NCBI GenBank assembly: GCA_018063485.1
Contig: JAGPBG010000157.1
Coordinates: 1-5,938, forward strand
Reading direction: 5' to 3'
Source: Cypionkella sp.
GTDB lineage: Bacteria > Pseudomonadota > Alphaproteobacteria > Rhodobacterales > Rhodobacteraceae
DNA: 5,938 nucleotides
Shown here: positions 1 through 5,629 of the stretch, in pieces
How the letters are laid out: each line of letters starts with the position of its first letter
How positions within the stretch are numbered: the first letter of the stretch is position 1
Position numbers and translations under genes: made by a program
The notes under the pieces: generated by a model
The model's input: the letters and a program-made list of their open reading frames with translations, nothing else
Databases searched by the model: none
What the model was told of the DNA's origin: nothing

Positions 1-598
1 CATCCGGCAAAAAAGCGGCCGCGATATTGGCGCGCGACAGGACCGGTCGATGGCCTACAGCAGCCAGAAGTTCGTTGATCGAACCTTCAATCTCTGCCCC
101 TTGCGGAACCGTGCCAATCAACGCAAGCGGCAAGACGTCAATTGAGTAAACCAAAACCTGGCCATTGGCTTCACGGAACCGTTCCAAAACCAGGATCTCG
201 GCCTCTGGCGGCAAGTCCAACGCTGTGGCCGAGTATGGGTCAGTCTCTGCCAGTGCGGTTGTGACCGAAATCACCCTTGTCGTGGTCACATGCCCCAGCG
301 CCCTCAACATATGGGTAATGCTTTCAAACGCCGTGATCGGGCGCGCAATATTCAGACCCGCCGCCGCAGTCACATAGCGACCGCGCCCGTGCTTGGTAAC
401 AACCAACCGCTCTTGTTCCAACAGCCGCAAGGCCTCACGCACCAAGGGGCGTGACACCCCAAAGGCGGCGCAAAGCTCTGCTTCCGTCGGGATGCGGTCG
501 CCCGCCTTCATCCCCTGTTCGCGGATATAATCGCTGACGGCATCGCGAACCTGTTCGGCCATCTTCTTTTGCGATCGCAGCAGCCTGGTCAAAAGCAT
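1..598 (-). CDS. GntR-family transcriptional regulator with UTRA ligand-binding domain (HutC subfamily), C-terminus beyond the left edge
   Basis: This is a cytoplasmic DNA-binding regulator of the HutC branch of GntR; the effector is not identifiable. Read from the start at 598, 199 residues are visible. Residues about 14-76 form the winged helix-turn-helix, with IPTEAELCAAFGVSRPLVREA as helices 2-3 and the wing KHGRGRYV. From about residue 92 the UTRA domain begins (ITHMLRALGH, later LDLPPEAEILVLERFR and VLVYSIDVLP). The domain and gene are cut at the window edge, so about 40-50 residues are probably missing. I chose ATG 598 because a GAGGTAA Shine-Dalgarno lies 8 bases upstream; an in-frame ATG at 634 would add 12 residues but has no clear ribosome site. 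It follows the 107-residue gene on the same strand, about 105 bp away, and may be co-transcribed with it. Genes it controls probably lie left of the window. Family certain, target unknown. Confidence 0.9.
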   Translation of the reverse strand, partial: MLLTRLLRSQKKMAEQVRDAVSDYIREQGMKAGDRIPTEAELCAAFGVSRPLVREALRLLEQERLVVTKHGRGRYVTAAAGLNIARPITAFESITHMLRALGHVTTTRVISVTTALAETDPYSATALDLPPEAEILVLERFREANGQVLVYSIDVLPLALIGTVPQGAEIEGSINELLAAVGHRPVLSRANIAAAFLPD

Positions 599-606
599 CG
601 TGCGTG

Positions 607-613
607 TTACCTC
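607..613 (-). promoter_or_regulatory. Ribosome binding site deciding the GntR start at 598
   Basis: On the minus strand the sequence reads GAGGTAA, followed by 8 bases and then ATG at 598. The alternative in-frame ATG at 634 has only AT-rich sequence without a purine run in front of it, which makes 598 the better start. Confidence 0.5.
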
Positions 614-703
614 GATTGCCGATATCTTGGGCATATCATGAATTTGCGTAGCGCCGAACACTCATTCAGGCGACCCAGTATTCGTAAACCAGGCAGTTGC
701 ACC

Positions 704-1027
704 CTAATCAAAAAACGGCGTCATTTGCGCAACGATAACCGAGTTCTCGTCCAGAGCCCGCTGCATCAATGCGCGCTCTTCGGCGTCAATCTCATCGCCC
801 CCTTGCAAGCGTTCCTCAAGCGTGCCATGGCCCTCGACATCCAGCGGGGACAGATCGGCGGCCTTGAGTATTGCGACGGTTTCGCGCACCGCTTCGGCTT
901 CATCGACACCACTGGCATAGCACATCAGCGCCGCCCCTGTGGCCTTGACGGGGAGACCGTCACCCTCTTTTCGACCCACCTCAATGACCAAGGTGAAAAC
1001 CTGTTGTTTACTACCTTCTTTGGTCAT
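704..1027 (-). CDS. Small conserved-looking hypothetical protein, 107 residues
   Basis: I do not recognise the family. The protein begins MTKEGSKQQVFTLVIEV and ends VIVAQMTPFFD. The pattern suggests a small soluble alpha/beta fold: a strand at about 10-17, a second at 31-39 (GAALMCYAS), an amphipathic helix at 42-56 (DEAEAVRETVAILKA), a strand around 60-66, then an acidic helical region (EERLQGGDEIDAEERALMQRA). There is no signal peptide, membrane segment or metal-binding motif. It is markedly acidic towards the C-terminus. The start at 1027 is supported by AAGGAA 5 bases upstream; the frame stays open to an ATG at 1144, but those 39 extra residues look non-coding in composition. It lies between the DeoR and GntR genes on the same strand, so a role linked to the pathway they regulate is possible but unproven. 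Confidence 0.65.
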   Translation of the reverse strand: MTKEGSKQQVFTLVIEVGRKEGDGLPVKATGAALMCYASGVDEAEAVRETVAILKAADLSPLDVEGHGTLEERLQGGDEIDAEERALMQRALDENSVIVAQMTPFFD

Positions 1028-1032
1028 CACGG

Positions 1033-1038
1033 TTCCTT
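1033..1038 (-). promoter_or_regulatory. Ribosome binding site deciding the start of the 107-residue gene
   Basis: On the minus strand AAGGAA is followed by CCGTG and then the ATG at 1027, giving near-ideal spacing. This favours 1027 over the upstream in-frame ATG at 1144. Confidence 0.55.
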
Positions 1039-1082
1039 CATTCTCTGATCGTCGGATCTGGAACGGATTTAACAGCTTTGCA

Positions 1083-1113
1083 AGGCAATGCGCCACGATT
1101 GCCTGCCTTTTTT
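1083..1113 (+). terminator. Terminator-like hairpin on the plus strand, antisense to the local genes
   Basis: AGGCAAT (1083-1089) and ATTGCCT (1098-1104) form a perfect 7-bp stem with an 8-base loop. It is followed after GCC by six T residues (1108-1113). On the plus strand this has the shape of a short intrinsic terminator. No plus-strand gene ends here, and the neighbouring genes are on the minus strand. It may stop antisense transcription, or be an operator palindrome upstream of the 107-residue gene, or be chance. The stem is short and the T run is offset by three bases, so confidence is low. Confidence 0.3.
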
Positions 1114-1153
1114 CAAGTGTTTTGCCACACTGAAGGCGCCACATCGCAAACCA

Positions 1154-1918
1154 TCACGAAGGATTGGCAATTTCCAATCTGAAGGGGCTCAGAAACCTGT
1201 CGAATTCAAGCGGTGGCGGCTGATCTGTCACGATGGTCGATCCGGTCGGAATAGGCATCAGCGCCATCAGGCCCATCTTGGTGCTCGGCGTGAATTTCGA
1301 ATGGTCCAGTGCCATCATGACCCGTTGGGAAATCGTCTGCATCGCCTCGGCTATATCGGCTTCGCAACGCTCATGGGCGAGGAAACCGCGGTCAAGATCA
1401 ACCTGTGTGGCAGAGAGAATGCAGCGGTCCACCCGCATTCTCTCGATGGTCTGAAACGCCAGCCGATCAAAGGCGGCACCGTCATGGTCGCGCAATTGGC
1501 ATCCGGCCATGAACACACGATTTCCAGGCACATTGGCCAAGGTGCTGGCGACAAAGGCAGAATTGGTCACCACATGCAGATTCCGCCGGATTTGCAACGC
1601 TTGCGCAATAAAGCCAGAGGTGGAGCCGGTATCAATCGCCAAAGCCTCGCCATCCTGAACCTGTGCCGCAACAAAGGTGGCGATTGCGGTTTTTTCGGTC
1701 CGCATCAGTTGCATTCTGGCGTGAAACGGCGCGTCTATCGGCTTGTCGACCGAGACAATCGCGCCATGAACTTTACGCACCTTGCCTTCATTGACCAAAG
1801 GCTGAATTACGCGTCGAATGGTTTGATCCGACACTCCCAAGAGATCGGACAACTCTCCAACCGAGATAGATCCACGCAGGGCGACGGCGTTTTCAATTTG
1901 AAAGGCATATTTTGTCAT
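1154..1918 (-). CDS. DeoR-family transcriptional regulator (sugar-phosphate-sensing type)
   Basis: A 254-residue cytoplasmic repressor, a normal length for the family. Residues about 4-58 form the DeoR winged helix-turn-helix, with ISVGELSDLLGVSDQTIRR and the wing region GKVRKVHGAI. Residues about 74-230 are the DeoRC sensor domain, related to ribose-5-phosphate isomerase. It contains AIDTGSTSGFIAQAL (the phosphate-binding loop), VVTNSAFVAS, and DHSKF at 205-209, equivalent to the usual DSSKF. The effector is therefore probably a phosphorylated sugar or related metabolite, but which one cannot be told. The family's usual RRD at the end of the recognition helix is RRV here, and HGGA is HGAI. 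The start at 1918 (MTKYAFQ) fits the usual N-terminus; the frame is open upstream to a TTG at 1978. It diverges from the LacI gene across a palindrome-rich region of about 174 bp. Confidence 0.93.
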   Translation of the reverse strand: MTKYAFQIENAVALRGSISVGELSDLLGVSDQTIRRVIQPLVNEGKVRKVHGAIVSVDKPIDAPFHARMQLMRTEKTAIATFVAAQVQDGEALAIDTGSTSGFIAQALQIRRNLHVVTNSAFVASTLANVPGNRVFMAGCQLRDHDGAAFDRLAFQTIERMRVDRCILSATQVDLDRGFLAHERCEADIAEAMQTISQRVMMALDHSKFTPSTKMGLMALMPIPTGSTIVTDQPPPLEFDRFLSPFRLEIANPS

Positions 1919-1979
1919 CGCGCCAGTATCGGGCAGCGCGGGGCATTTGACAACATTGCCCGCAAAGAATGCGGACAAG

Positions 1980-1992
1980 CAGGCCCGGCCTG
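1980..1992. repeat. 13-bp GC-rich palindrome, possible operator for the DeoR gene
   Basis: CAGGCC and GGCCTG flank a single central C, giving perfect 6-bp arms. It lies about 60 bp upstream of the DeoR start and about 100 bp upstream of the LacI start. The position suits control of the divergent promoter on the DeoR side, but such a short GC palindrome can arise by chance in GC-rich DNA. Confidence 0.35.
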
Positions 1993-2000
1993 TTGAATCG

Positions 2001-2016
2001 AACGATTGAAATCGTT
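2001..2016. promoter_or_regulatory. Palindromic operator candidate overlapping the LacI-operon -35
   Basis: AACGATT and AATCGTT are perfect 7-bp inverted arms separated by GA. A further AATCG half-site lies just upstream (1996-2000), so the AATCG/CGATT unit occurs three times in alternating orientation from 1996 to 2014. The right half overlaps the proposed TTGAAA -35 element, so a bound repressor would block RNA polymerase. LacI (autoregulation) or the divergent DeoR are the natural candidates to bind. Confidence 0.5.
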
Positions 2017-2034
2017 TTTATTTCACGCTAATGT
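2006..2034 (+). promoter_or_regulatory. Putative housekeeping-sigma promoter of the lacI-SBP-permease operon
   Basis: TTGAAA (2006-2011) and TAATGT (2029-2034) are separated by exactly 17 bases, with an AT-rich spacer. The -35 is a good match to TTGACA; the -10 keeps the initial TA and final T. Transcription would start near 2041, leaving a leader of about 50 bases before the ATG at 2093. Predicted by eye only. Confidence 0.45.
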
Positions 2035-2058
2035 TGAAAGGCACGCCGCCACAGGTTC

Positions 2059-2075
2059 GCGCCTTTCAAAGGCGC
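2059..2075. promoter_or_regulatory. 17-bp perfect palindrome, likely operator just downstream of the LacI-operon transcription start
   Basis: GCGCCTTT and AAAGGCGC are perfect 8-bp inverted arms around a central C. It ends 17 bases before the LacI ATG at 2093, downstream of the predicted transcription start. A related half-site, AAAGGCAC with one mismatch, lies at 2037-2044. Length, symmetry and position are typical for a LacI-family operator and suggest autoregulation. As RNA it could also form a hairpin close to the ribosome site. Confidence 0.55.
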
Positions 2076-2092
2076 AGGCAGTCAGAGGCACC

Positions 2093-3148
2093 ATGAAAAA
2101 ACCAAGGCCAGAAAGCACAAAGCGCCGTCCCACGATCAAAACCCTGTCGCAAGAGACCGGGTTTTCGATTGCGACTATTTCCAAGGCGCTGAATGATTCG
2201 CCGGTGGTTACAGTGGAAACCAAGCAACTGATCCGCAATGCTGCGGAAAAGATCGGCTATCAGGCCAGTCTGCGCGGGATGTCCTTGCGCACGGGGCTGA
2301 CCTATCAGATTGCGGTTTTGATGCCGGTTACCAATGCGACCGATTTCGAATGGGATGGCGTCGAATATACCCAGATACTTGGGGGGATCAGTGCGGCGCT
2401 GGAAGCGACGCCCTACCGCATGGCCGTGCATATCGTGCGCGACGCCGAAGACGGGCTGGAAACGGCACGCAGGATAGTTGCGCAGGGTCTGGCCGATGGG
2501 CTGATCTTTTCGGGCATCCGCGCCAATGACGCGCGGATCGACTATTTGCTTGCGGCAGGCTTTCCCTTTGTGACCATGGGACGGTGCCGACGACCATTGG
2601 TCTATCCCTATGTTGATGTTGACAGCGAATGGGCGGCATATGCCGCAACCGAACGCTTGCTTGCTGGCGGCCACAAACGGATTGCCTTGGTTAATCCGCC
2701 AGAAGAAATGGCCTATGCCCTGGCCAAAATCGACGGATTCCGGGCCGCATTTGCGGCAGCCGGAGTGTCCTGTTCCGATGATCTGATCATTTCGGGGGAT
2801 TTGACGGCACGGTTTGGCAAGGCCAGCACATTGGAATTGCGGGCGCGGGACAATCCGCCGACCGGGTTTGTTTGCGTCAACGAAGCCACAACCCTGGGTG
2901 TGCTGGCAGGATTGGCCGAATTGAGCCTGATCGTGGGGCGGGACGCTTCGGTGATTGCCTATGACGACATCAATGTCAGTGCCTATTTTGCCCCGCCTCT
3001 GACCACGCTCTACCTGCCGATCGCGCGCTTGGGCGAGCGGCTCGGTGCTTTTCTGTTGCGTCGATTGGCAGGGGAAAGCCCGTCGGAACTGGCAAAGATG
3101 TTTCGCCCTGAATTGGTGATACGGCAGACCGATCAACTGGGTGGATAA
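2093..3148 (+). CDS. LacI-family transcriptional regulator
   Basis: A 351-residue cytoplasmic, probably dimeric regulator of the LacI/GalR family, close to usual length. Residues about 13-69 are the LacI helix-turn-helix and hinge (TIKTLSQETGFSIATISKAL, then IGYQASLRGMSLRTG). From about 71 the periplasmic-binding-protein-like core begins (YQIAVLMPV), with ADGLIFSGI, VDVDSEWAAYAATERLLAGGHKRIALV, the YDDI signature at 290-293 and PPLTTLYLPIARLGERLGAFLLRRL near the end. The effector is unknown; family members usually bind sugars or their derivatives. ATG 2093 is chosen because AGAGG lies just upstream and the N-terminus then fits the family; the frame is open to a TTG at 2006, but that codon coincides with the proposed -35. 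The binding-protein gene follows after 39 bp, so this is the first gene of an operon it probably represses. Confidence 0.94.
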   Translation: MKKPRPESTKRRPTIKTLSQETGFSIATISKALNDSPVVTVETKQLIRNAAEKIGYQASLRGMSLRTGLTYQIAVLMPVTNATDFEWDGVEYTQILGGISAALEATPYRMAVHIVRDAEDGLETARRIVAQGLADGLIFSGIRANDARIDYLLAAGFPFVTMGRCRRPLVYPYVDVDSEWAAYAATERLLAGGHKRIALVNPPEEMAYALAKIDGFRAAFAAAGVSCSDDLIISGDLTARFGKASTLELRARDNPPTGFVCVNEATTLGVLAGLAELSLIVGRDASVIAYDDINVSAYFAPPLTTLYLPIARLGERLGAFLLRRLAGESPSELAKMFRPELVIRQTDQLGG

Positions 3149-3187
3149 GGTTCAACAATCAACTGCTGTCAAAAAGGGAGACATGAC

Positions 3188-3934
3188 ATGATGAAGAAAA
3201 TCTCGATCGCACTGGCGTTTGCGCTGGTGACCGGGCCGTTGAGTGCGGCGGATCTGGGGGGTGCGGCATTGAAGGTCGGGTCTGACACGACCTCGCCACC
3301 GATGGAATTCATTGATACCGCCACCGGCCAGATCACCGGTTTTGACGTGGATGTGGTCAACGCCATCTGCGCCAAGATCAACTGCACTGCTGAATTTATC
3401 ACCACCGGCTGGGATGGTATCTTTGCGGCGCTGGATCAGGGCAGCTTTGACATGGTGGCCTCGGGGGTCTCAATCACCGAAGAGCGGCAGAAGGTGATGG
3501 ATTTCACCGAGCCCTATATCATCAACGGCCAAGCCATTCTGGTGCGCGCCGCCGATCAGGGCCTGACCTTGGATGATTTCAAGACCAATGGCAAAAAGCT
3601 GTCGGCGCAGGCCAACACCACCGATGCCGAACTGGCCAACTCGATTGTCGGGGATGGCAATGTTCTGGCTTATGACACCTTCAACGCTTCGGTGCTGGCG
3701 CTGAAAAATGGCGATGTCGATGGCGTGGTGATCAATGGTGCCAATGGCCCGGCCTATGACAAGGAGTTCGCCGGCGAGTTGGTGGTGGGAATCAAGGATC
3801 TGCAATCGGATCCCTTGGGCCTGGTGTTCCGCAAAGGCGATCCGAATGTGGCAGCATTCAACGAAGGGCTGGCCGAGATCAAGGCCGATGGCACGTTGGA
3901 TGCGTTGATCGCAAAATACTGGACCGCGAAATAA
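3188..3934 (+). CDS. Amino-acid-type ABC transporter substrate-binding protein (SBP_bac_3 family), periplasmic
   Basis: A 248-residue secreted ligand receptor for an ABC importer. A signal peptide is clear: MMKK, a hydrophobic stretch at 5-18, and cleavage probably after A20 or A21; no lipobox cysteine is present. The mature part has the two-lobe SBP_bac_3 pattern: PPMEF at 37-41, GFDVDVVNAICAKIN at 51-65, GWDGIFAALDQGSFDMVASG, then SITEERQKVMDFTEPY at 95-110. R100 corresponds to the arginine that pairs with ligand carboxylate in the HisJ/GlnH family. The second lobe has ANTTD at 142-146 and GDVDGVVINGAN. The aspartate that usually binds the ligand amino group appears as N183, hinting at a non-standard ligand. 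C61 and C66 may form a disulfide, as at the equivalent place in HisJ-like proteins. A GGGAGA ribosome site precedes the start. It lies between LacI and the permease. Confidence 0.93.
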   Translation: MMKKISIALAFALVTGPLSAADLGGAALKVGSDTTSPPMEFIDTATGQITGFDVDVVNAICAKINCTAEFITTGWDGIFAALDQGSFDMVASGVSITEERQKVMDFTEPYIINGQAILVRAADQGLTLDDFKTNGKKLSAQANTTDAELANSIVGDGNVLAYDTFNASVLALKNGDVDGVVINGANGPAYDKEFAGELVVGIKDLQSDPLGLVFRKGDPNVAAFNEGLAEIKADGTLDALIAKYWTAK

Positions 3935-3957
3935 CGGTTTTGTACTGATAAACAAAG

Positions 3958-3983
3958 GTGCCGGGTCTGACCTGCCCCGGCAC
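3958..3983 (+). promoter_or_regulatory. Intercistronic stem-loop between binding protein and permease
   Basis: GTGCCGGG (3958-3965) and CCCGGCAC (3976-3983) form a perfect 8-bp GC-rich stem with a 10-base loop, in the 78-bp gap after the binding-protein stop. There is no following T run, so it is not a standard intrinsic terminator. Hairpins at this place in binding-protein operons commonly protect the upstream mRNA from 3' decay, giving far more binding protein than permease. That role is inferred here from position. Confidence 0.6.
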
Positions 3984-4012
3984 ATTGAGCAAGAACGGCA
4001 TATGGGATCACC

Positions 4013-5629
4013 ATGTTTCTGACCAAGCTGCGGCCTAGCAATCTGGTGATTCTTTTTGCAATGCCTTTCATCATTTACCTTTTTGTCAGCAGTCCCGACT
4101 ACAGCCGTTCGCTTTCGGCCATCGTCGGGATTGATGCCGGAGCGAAAGATCTGCTGATCGGGTTTTGCCTTGTGCTGATGGCGTTTGGGGCGGGGCTGGC
4201 GGTGGCGCAATGGCATCTGTCACGCCCGATCTGGGCGATTATTGCCGCCTTGATCTCGATCACAAGCGCTGGCCTCTTGCTTGGTGGTGCGGGCTTGCCC
4301 TTCGCCGCCTCAGTGGTTGCCAACGCGGTGGATGGTTTCACCTCGGATCTTGTGGTTCGAGGCGAGACCCCGCGCAGGCTGACGGATATGGCATTTGCCG
4401 CAACTGACGCGCTGTTTCACCGCGCCGTCCTGATCTATCTGATCCTGAATCTCTTGGGCTTTGCTGCGCTATGGCTGCAGGGGGCTGCACGCGATCTGGG
4501 CCGTTGGTTTGTTCGAGCGATCAATGGAGCCGGGCTGATTTACCTGCTGCTTTTCGCCTATCTTGGCTTTGCCTCGGGGGTGGCGATCACCCTGCGCGCG
4601 GCGATCATGGCCTATTTTCTCGCCGTTGGTCTGGGGCTGATCTGGATCGGCTTGATGCAATTAAGCCCTGTGCGCCGGACCTTTCCGATGTTTGCCTTCA
4701 TCGTGCTGGCGGCGGTTGTGGCGGCTGTTTGGCAGTTTGCCCAGCCCAAAGCCGAATTTGCCCTGGTGGGCAGTCTTGAGGGCAAGGTTGCGGTCGCGCC
4801 CGGCACGCCACAAGCCCTGATTGATGCGGTGCGCTATGGGCGGTTTCCAGGGGCTGTCAGCGAGGATATGCCTCTCAAGACCGCCAAGGATCCTGCGGCG
4901 GCTGTAGCGGCGTTGACCTCTCAACCAGATGTGTCGGCGGCTTTGGTTCCGCTGGCCAATCTGCCCAACGGGGTGGCCGAGCTATGGCAGACAGCAGCCC
5001 TGCCCGATGGCAACAAGGCGGCAGGTGCTGCTTTTTCAGTATTGGCGTTGATGATCGGGCTGCTGACGCTTGGCGGCTATATGCACACGCGCCATCCGCT
5101 TTCGGTGGGGGCAGAATTCATCATCGACACAATTCGCGGCATTCCGATGCTGGTTATCATTCTTTATATCGGCCTGCCGTTAAGCGGCGCGATCAAGCAA
5201 TCAACCGGCGGTTTTATTGATCCGCCGAACATGCTGCGCGGGATTGTCGCCATGGCGCTGGCCTATTCGGCTTATCTGGCCGAGATTTTCCGCTCGGGCA
5301 TCAAGGCGGTGCCGGTGGGTCAGATCGAGGCCGCCCGCAGCCTGGGCTTGACAGGTTGGCAGACGGCACGTCTGGTGATCGTCCCGCAAGCGTTCCGCAT
5401 CATCATTCCGCCCTTGGGAAATGAGTTTATCGCCATCTTGAAAGACACCTCGTTACTCTCGATCCTGTCGATACGTGATGTAACCCAGCGCATGCGCGAG
5501 TTTCAATCGGCCAGCTTCCTGCCCTTTGCACCCTATAATTCGGCGGCGATCTTCTATCTGCTGCTGACGCTGGTCGCGGCCAGTCTGATTGCCTCGATCG
5601 AACGTAAATTCCACGTCAAGCATCGGTAG
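4013..5629 (+). CDS. Amino-acid-type ABC transporter permease with a large N-terminal membrane extension and a periplasmic domain
   Basis: A 538-residue inner-membrane protein, more than twice the usual 220-240 for the HisM/GlnP family. The C-terminal part (about 336-538) is the BPD_transp_1 core: FIIDTIRGIPMLVIILYIGLP, AYSAYLAEIFRSGI, and the EAA loop that docks the ATPase (E439-A-A, G445, then IVPQA), followed by KDTSLLSIL. Ahead of this, hydrophobic segments at about 10-26, 46-66, 72-92, 137-155, 171-190, 194-214 and 224-242 suggest seven extra helices. Arginine- and lysine-rich loops put the N-terminus in the cytoplasm and residues about 243-334 in the periplasm. That soluble part alternates strands and helices (GKVAVAPGTPQALIDAV, AAAVAALTSQ, VSAALVPLANLP), resembling one lobe of an SBP_bac_3 protein. 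The TL-T motif common at the start of the core is absent or diverged. A weak GGGA precedes the ATG. No ATPase gene follows. Permease identity is certain; the role of the extension is unknown. Confidence 0.92.
   Translation: MFLTKLRPSNLVILFAMPFIIYLFVSSPDYSRSLSAIVGIDAGAKDLLIGFCLVLMAFGAGLAVAQWHLSRPIWAIIAALISITSAGLLLGGAGLPFAASVVANAVDGFTSDLVVRGETPRRLTDMAFAATDALFHRAVLIYLILNLLGFAALWLQGAARDLGRWFVRAINGAGLIYLLLFAYLGFASGVAITLRAAIMAYFLAVGLGLIWIGLMQLSPVRRTFPMFAFIVLAAVVAAVWQFAQPKAEFALVGSLEGKVAVAPGTPQALIDAVRYGRFPGAVSEDMPLKTAKDPAAAVAALTSQPDVSAALVPLANLPNGVAELWQTAALPDGNKAAGAAFSVLALMIGLLTLGGYMHTRHPLSVGAEFIIDTIRGIPMLVIILYIGLPLSGAIKQSTGGFIDPPNMLRGIVAMALAYSAYLAEIFRSGIKAVPVGQIEAARSLGLTGWQTARLVIVPQAFRIIIPPLGNEFIAILKDTSLLSILSIRDVTQRMREFQSASFLPFAPYNSAAIFYLLLTLVAASLIASIERKFHVKHR

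Noticed and set aside
569..1048. A 159-codon plus-strand open frame opposite the GntR start and the 107-residue gene
   Set aside because: Its residue pattern is unlike a folded protein, and the minus-strand genes have better ribosome sites and recognisable or plausible folds.
1116..1131. AGTGT/ACACT inverted repeat as a terminator for the DeoR gene
   Set aside because: The stem is only 5 bp and weak, and on the minus strand it is followed by an A-rich rather than T-rich stretch.
1028..1144. N-terminal extension of the 107-residue protein to the ATG at 1144
   Set aside because: The extension looks like translated intergenic DNA, contains the terminator-like hairpin, and lacks the good ribosome site found before 1027.
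1088..1996. A 302-codon open frame on the plus strand opposite the DeoR gene
   Set aside because: It is the antisense shadow of a well-matched DeoR protein, with no domain pattern and a biased composition.
2066..3136. A 356-codon open frame on the minus strand opposite the LacI gene
   Set aside because: It lies almost wholly inside a clear LacI-family gene, has a composition rich in H, Q, R and C typical of antisense frames in GC-rich DNA, and shows no recognisable domain.
3149..3187. A separate promoter for the binding-protein gene
   Set aside because: The 39-bp gap shows only a ribosome site and no convincing -35/-10 pair; a promoter inside the LacI coding region cannot be excluded but is not visible.
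3958..3983. The hairpin after the binding-protein gene as a full intrinsic terminator
   Set aside because: No T run follows the stem, and the permease gene begins 29 bp later on the same strand, so partial read-through or mRNA protection is more likely.
3470..4216. A 248-codon minus-strand open frame across the binding-protein and permease genes
   Set aside because: It runs antisense to two clear genes and through their intercistronic hairpin, with no domain pattern.
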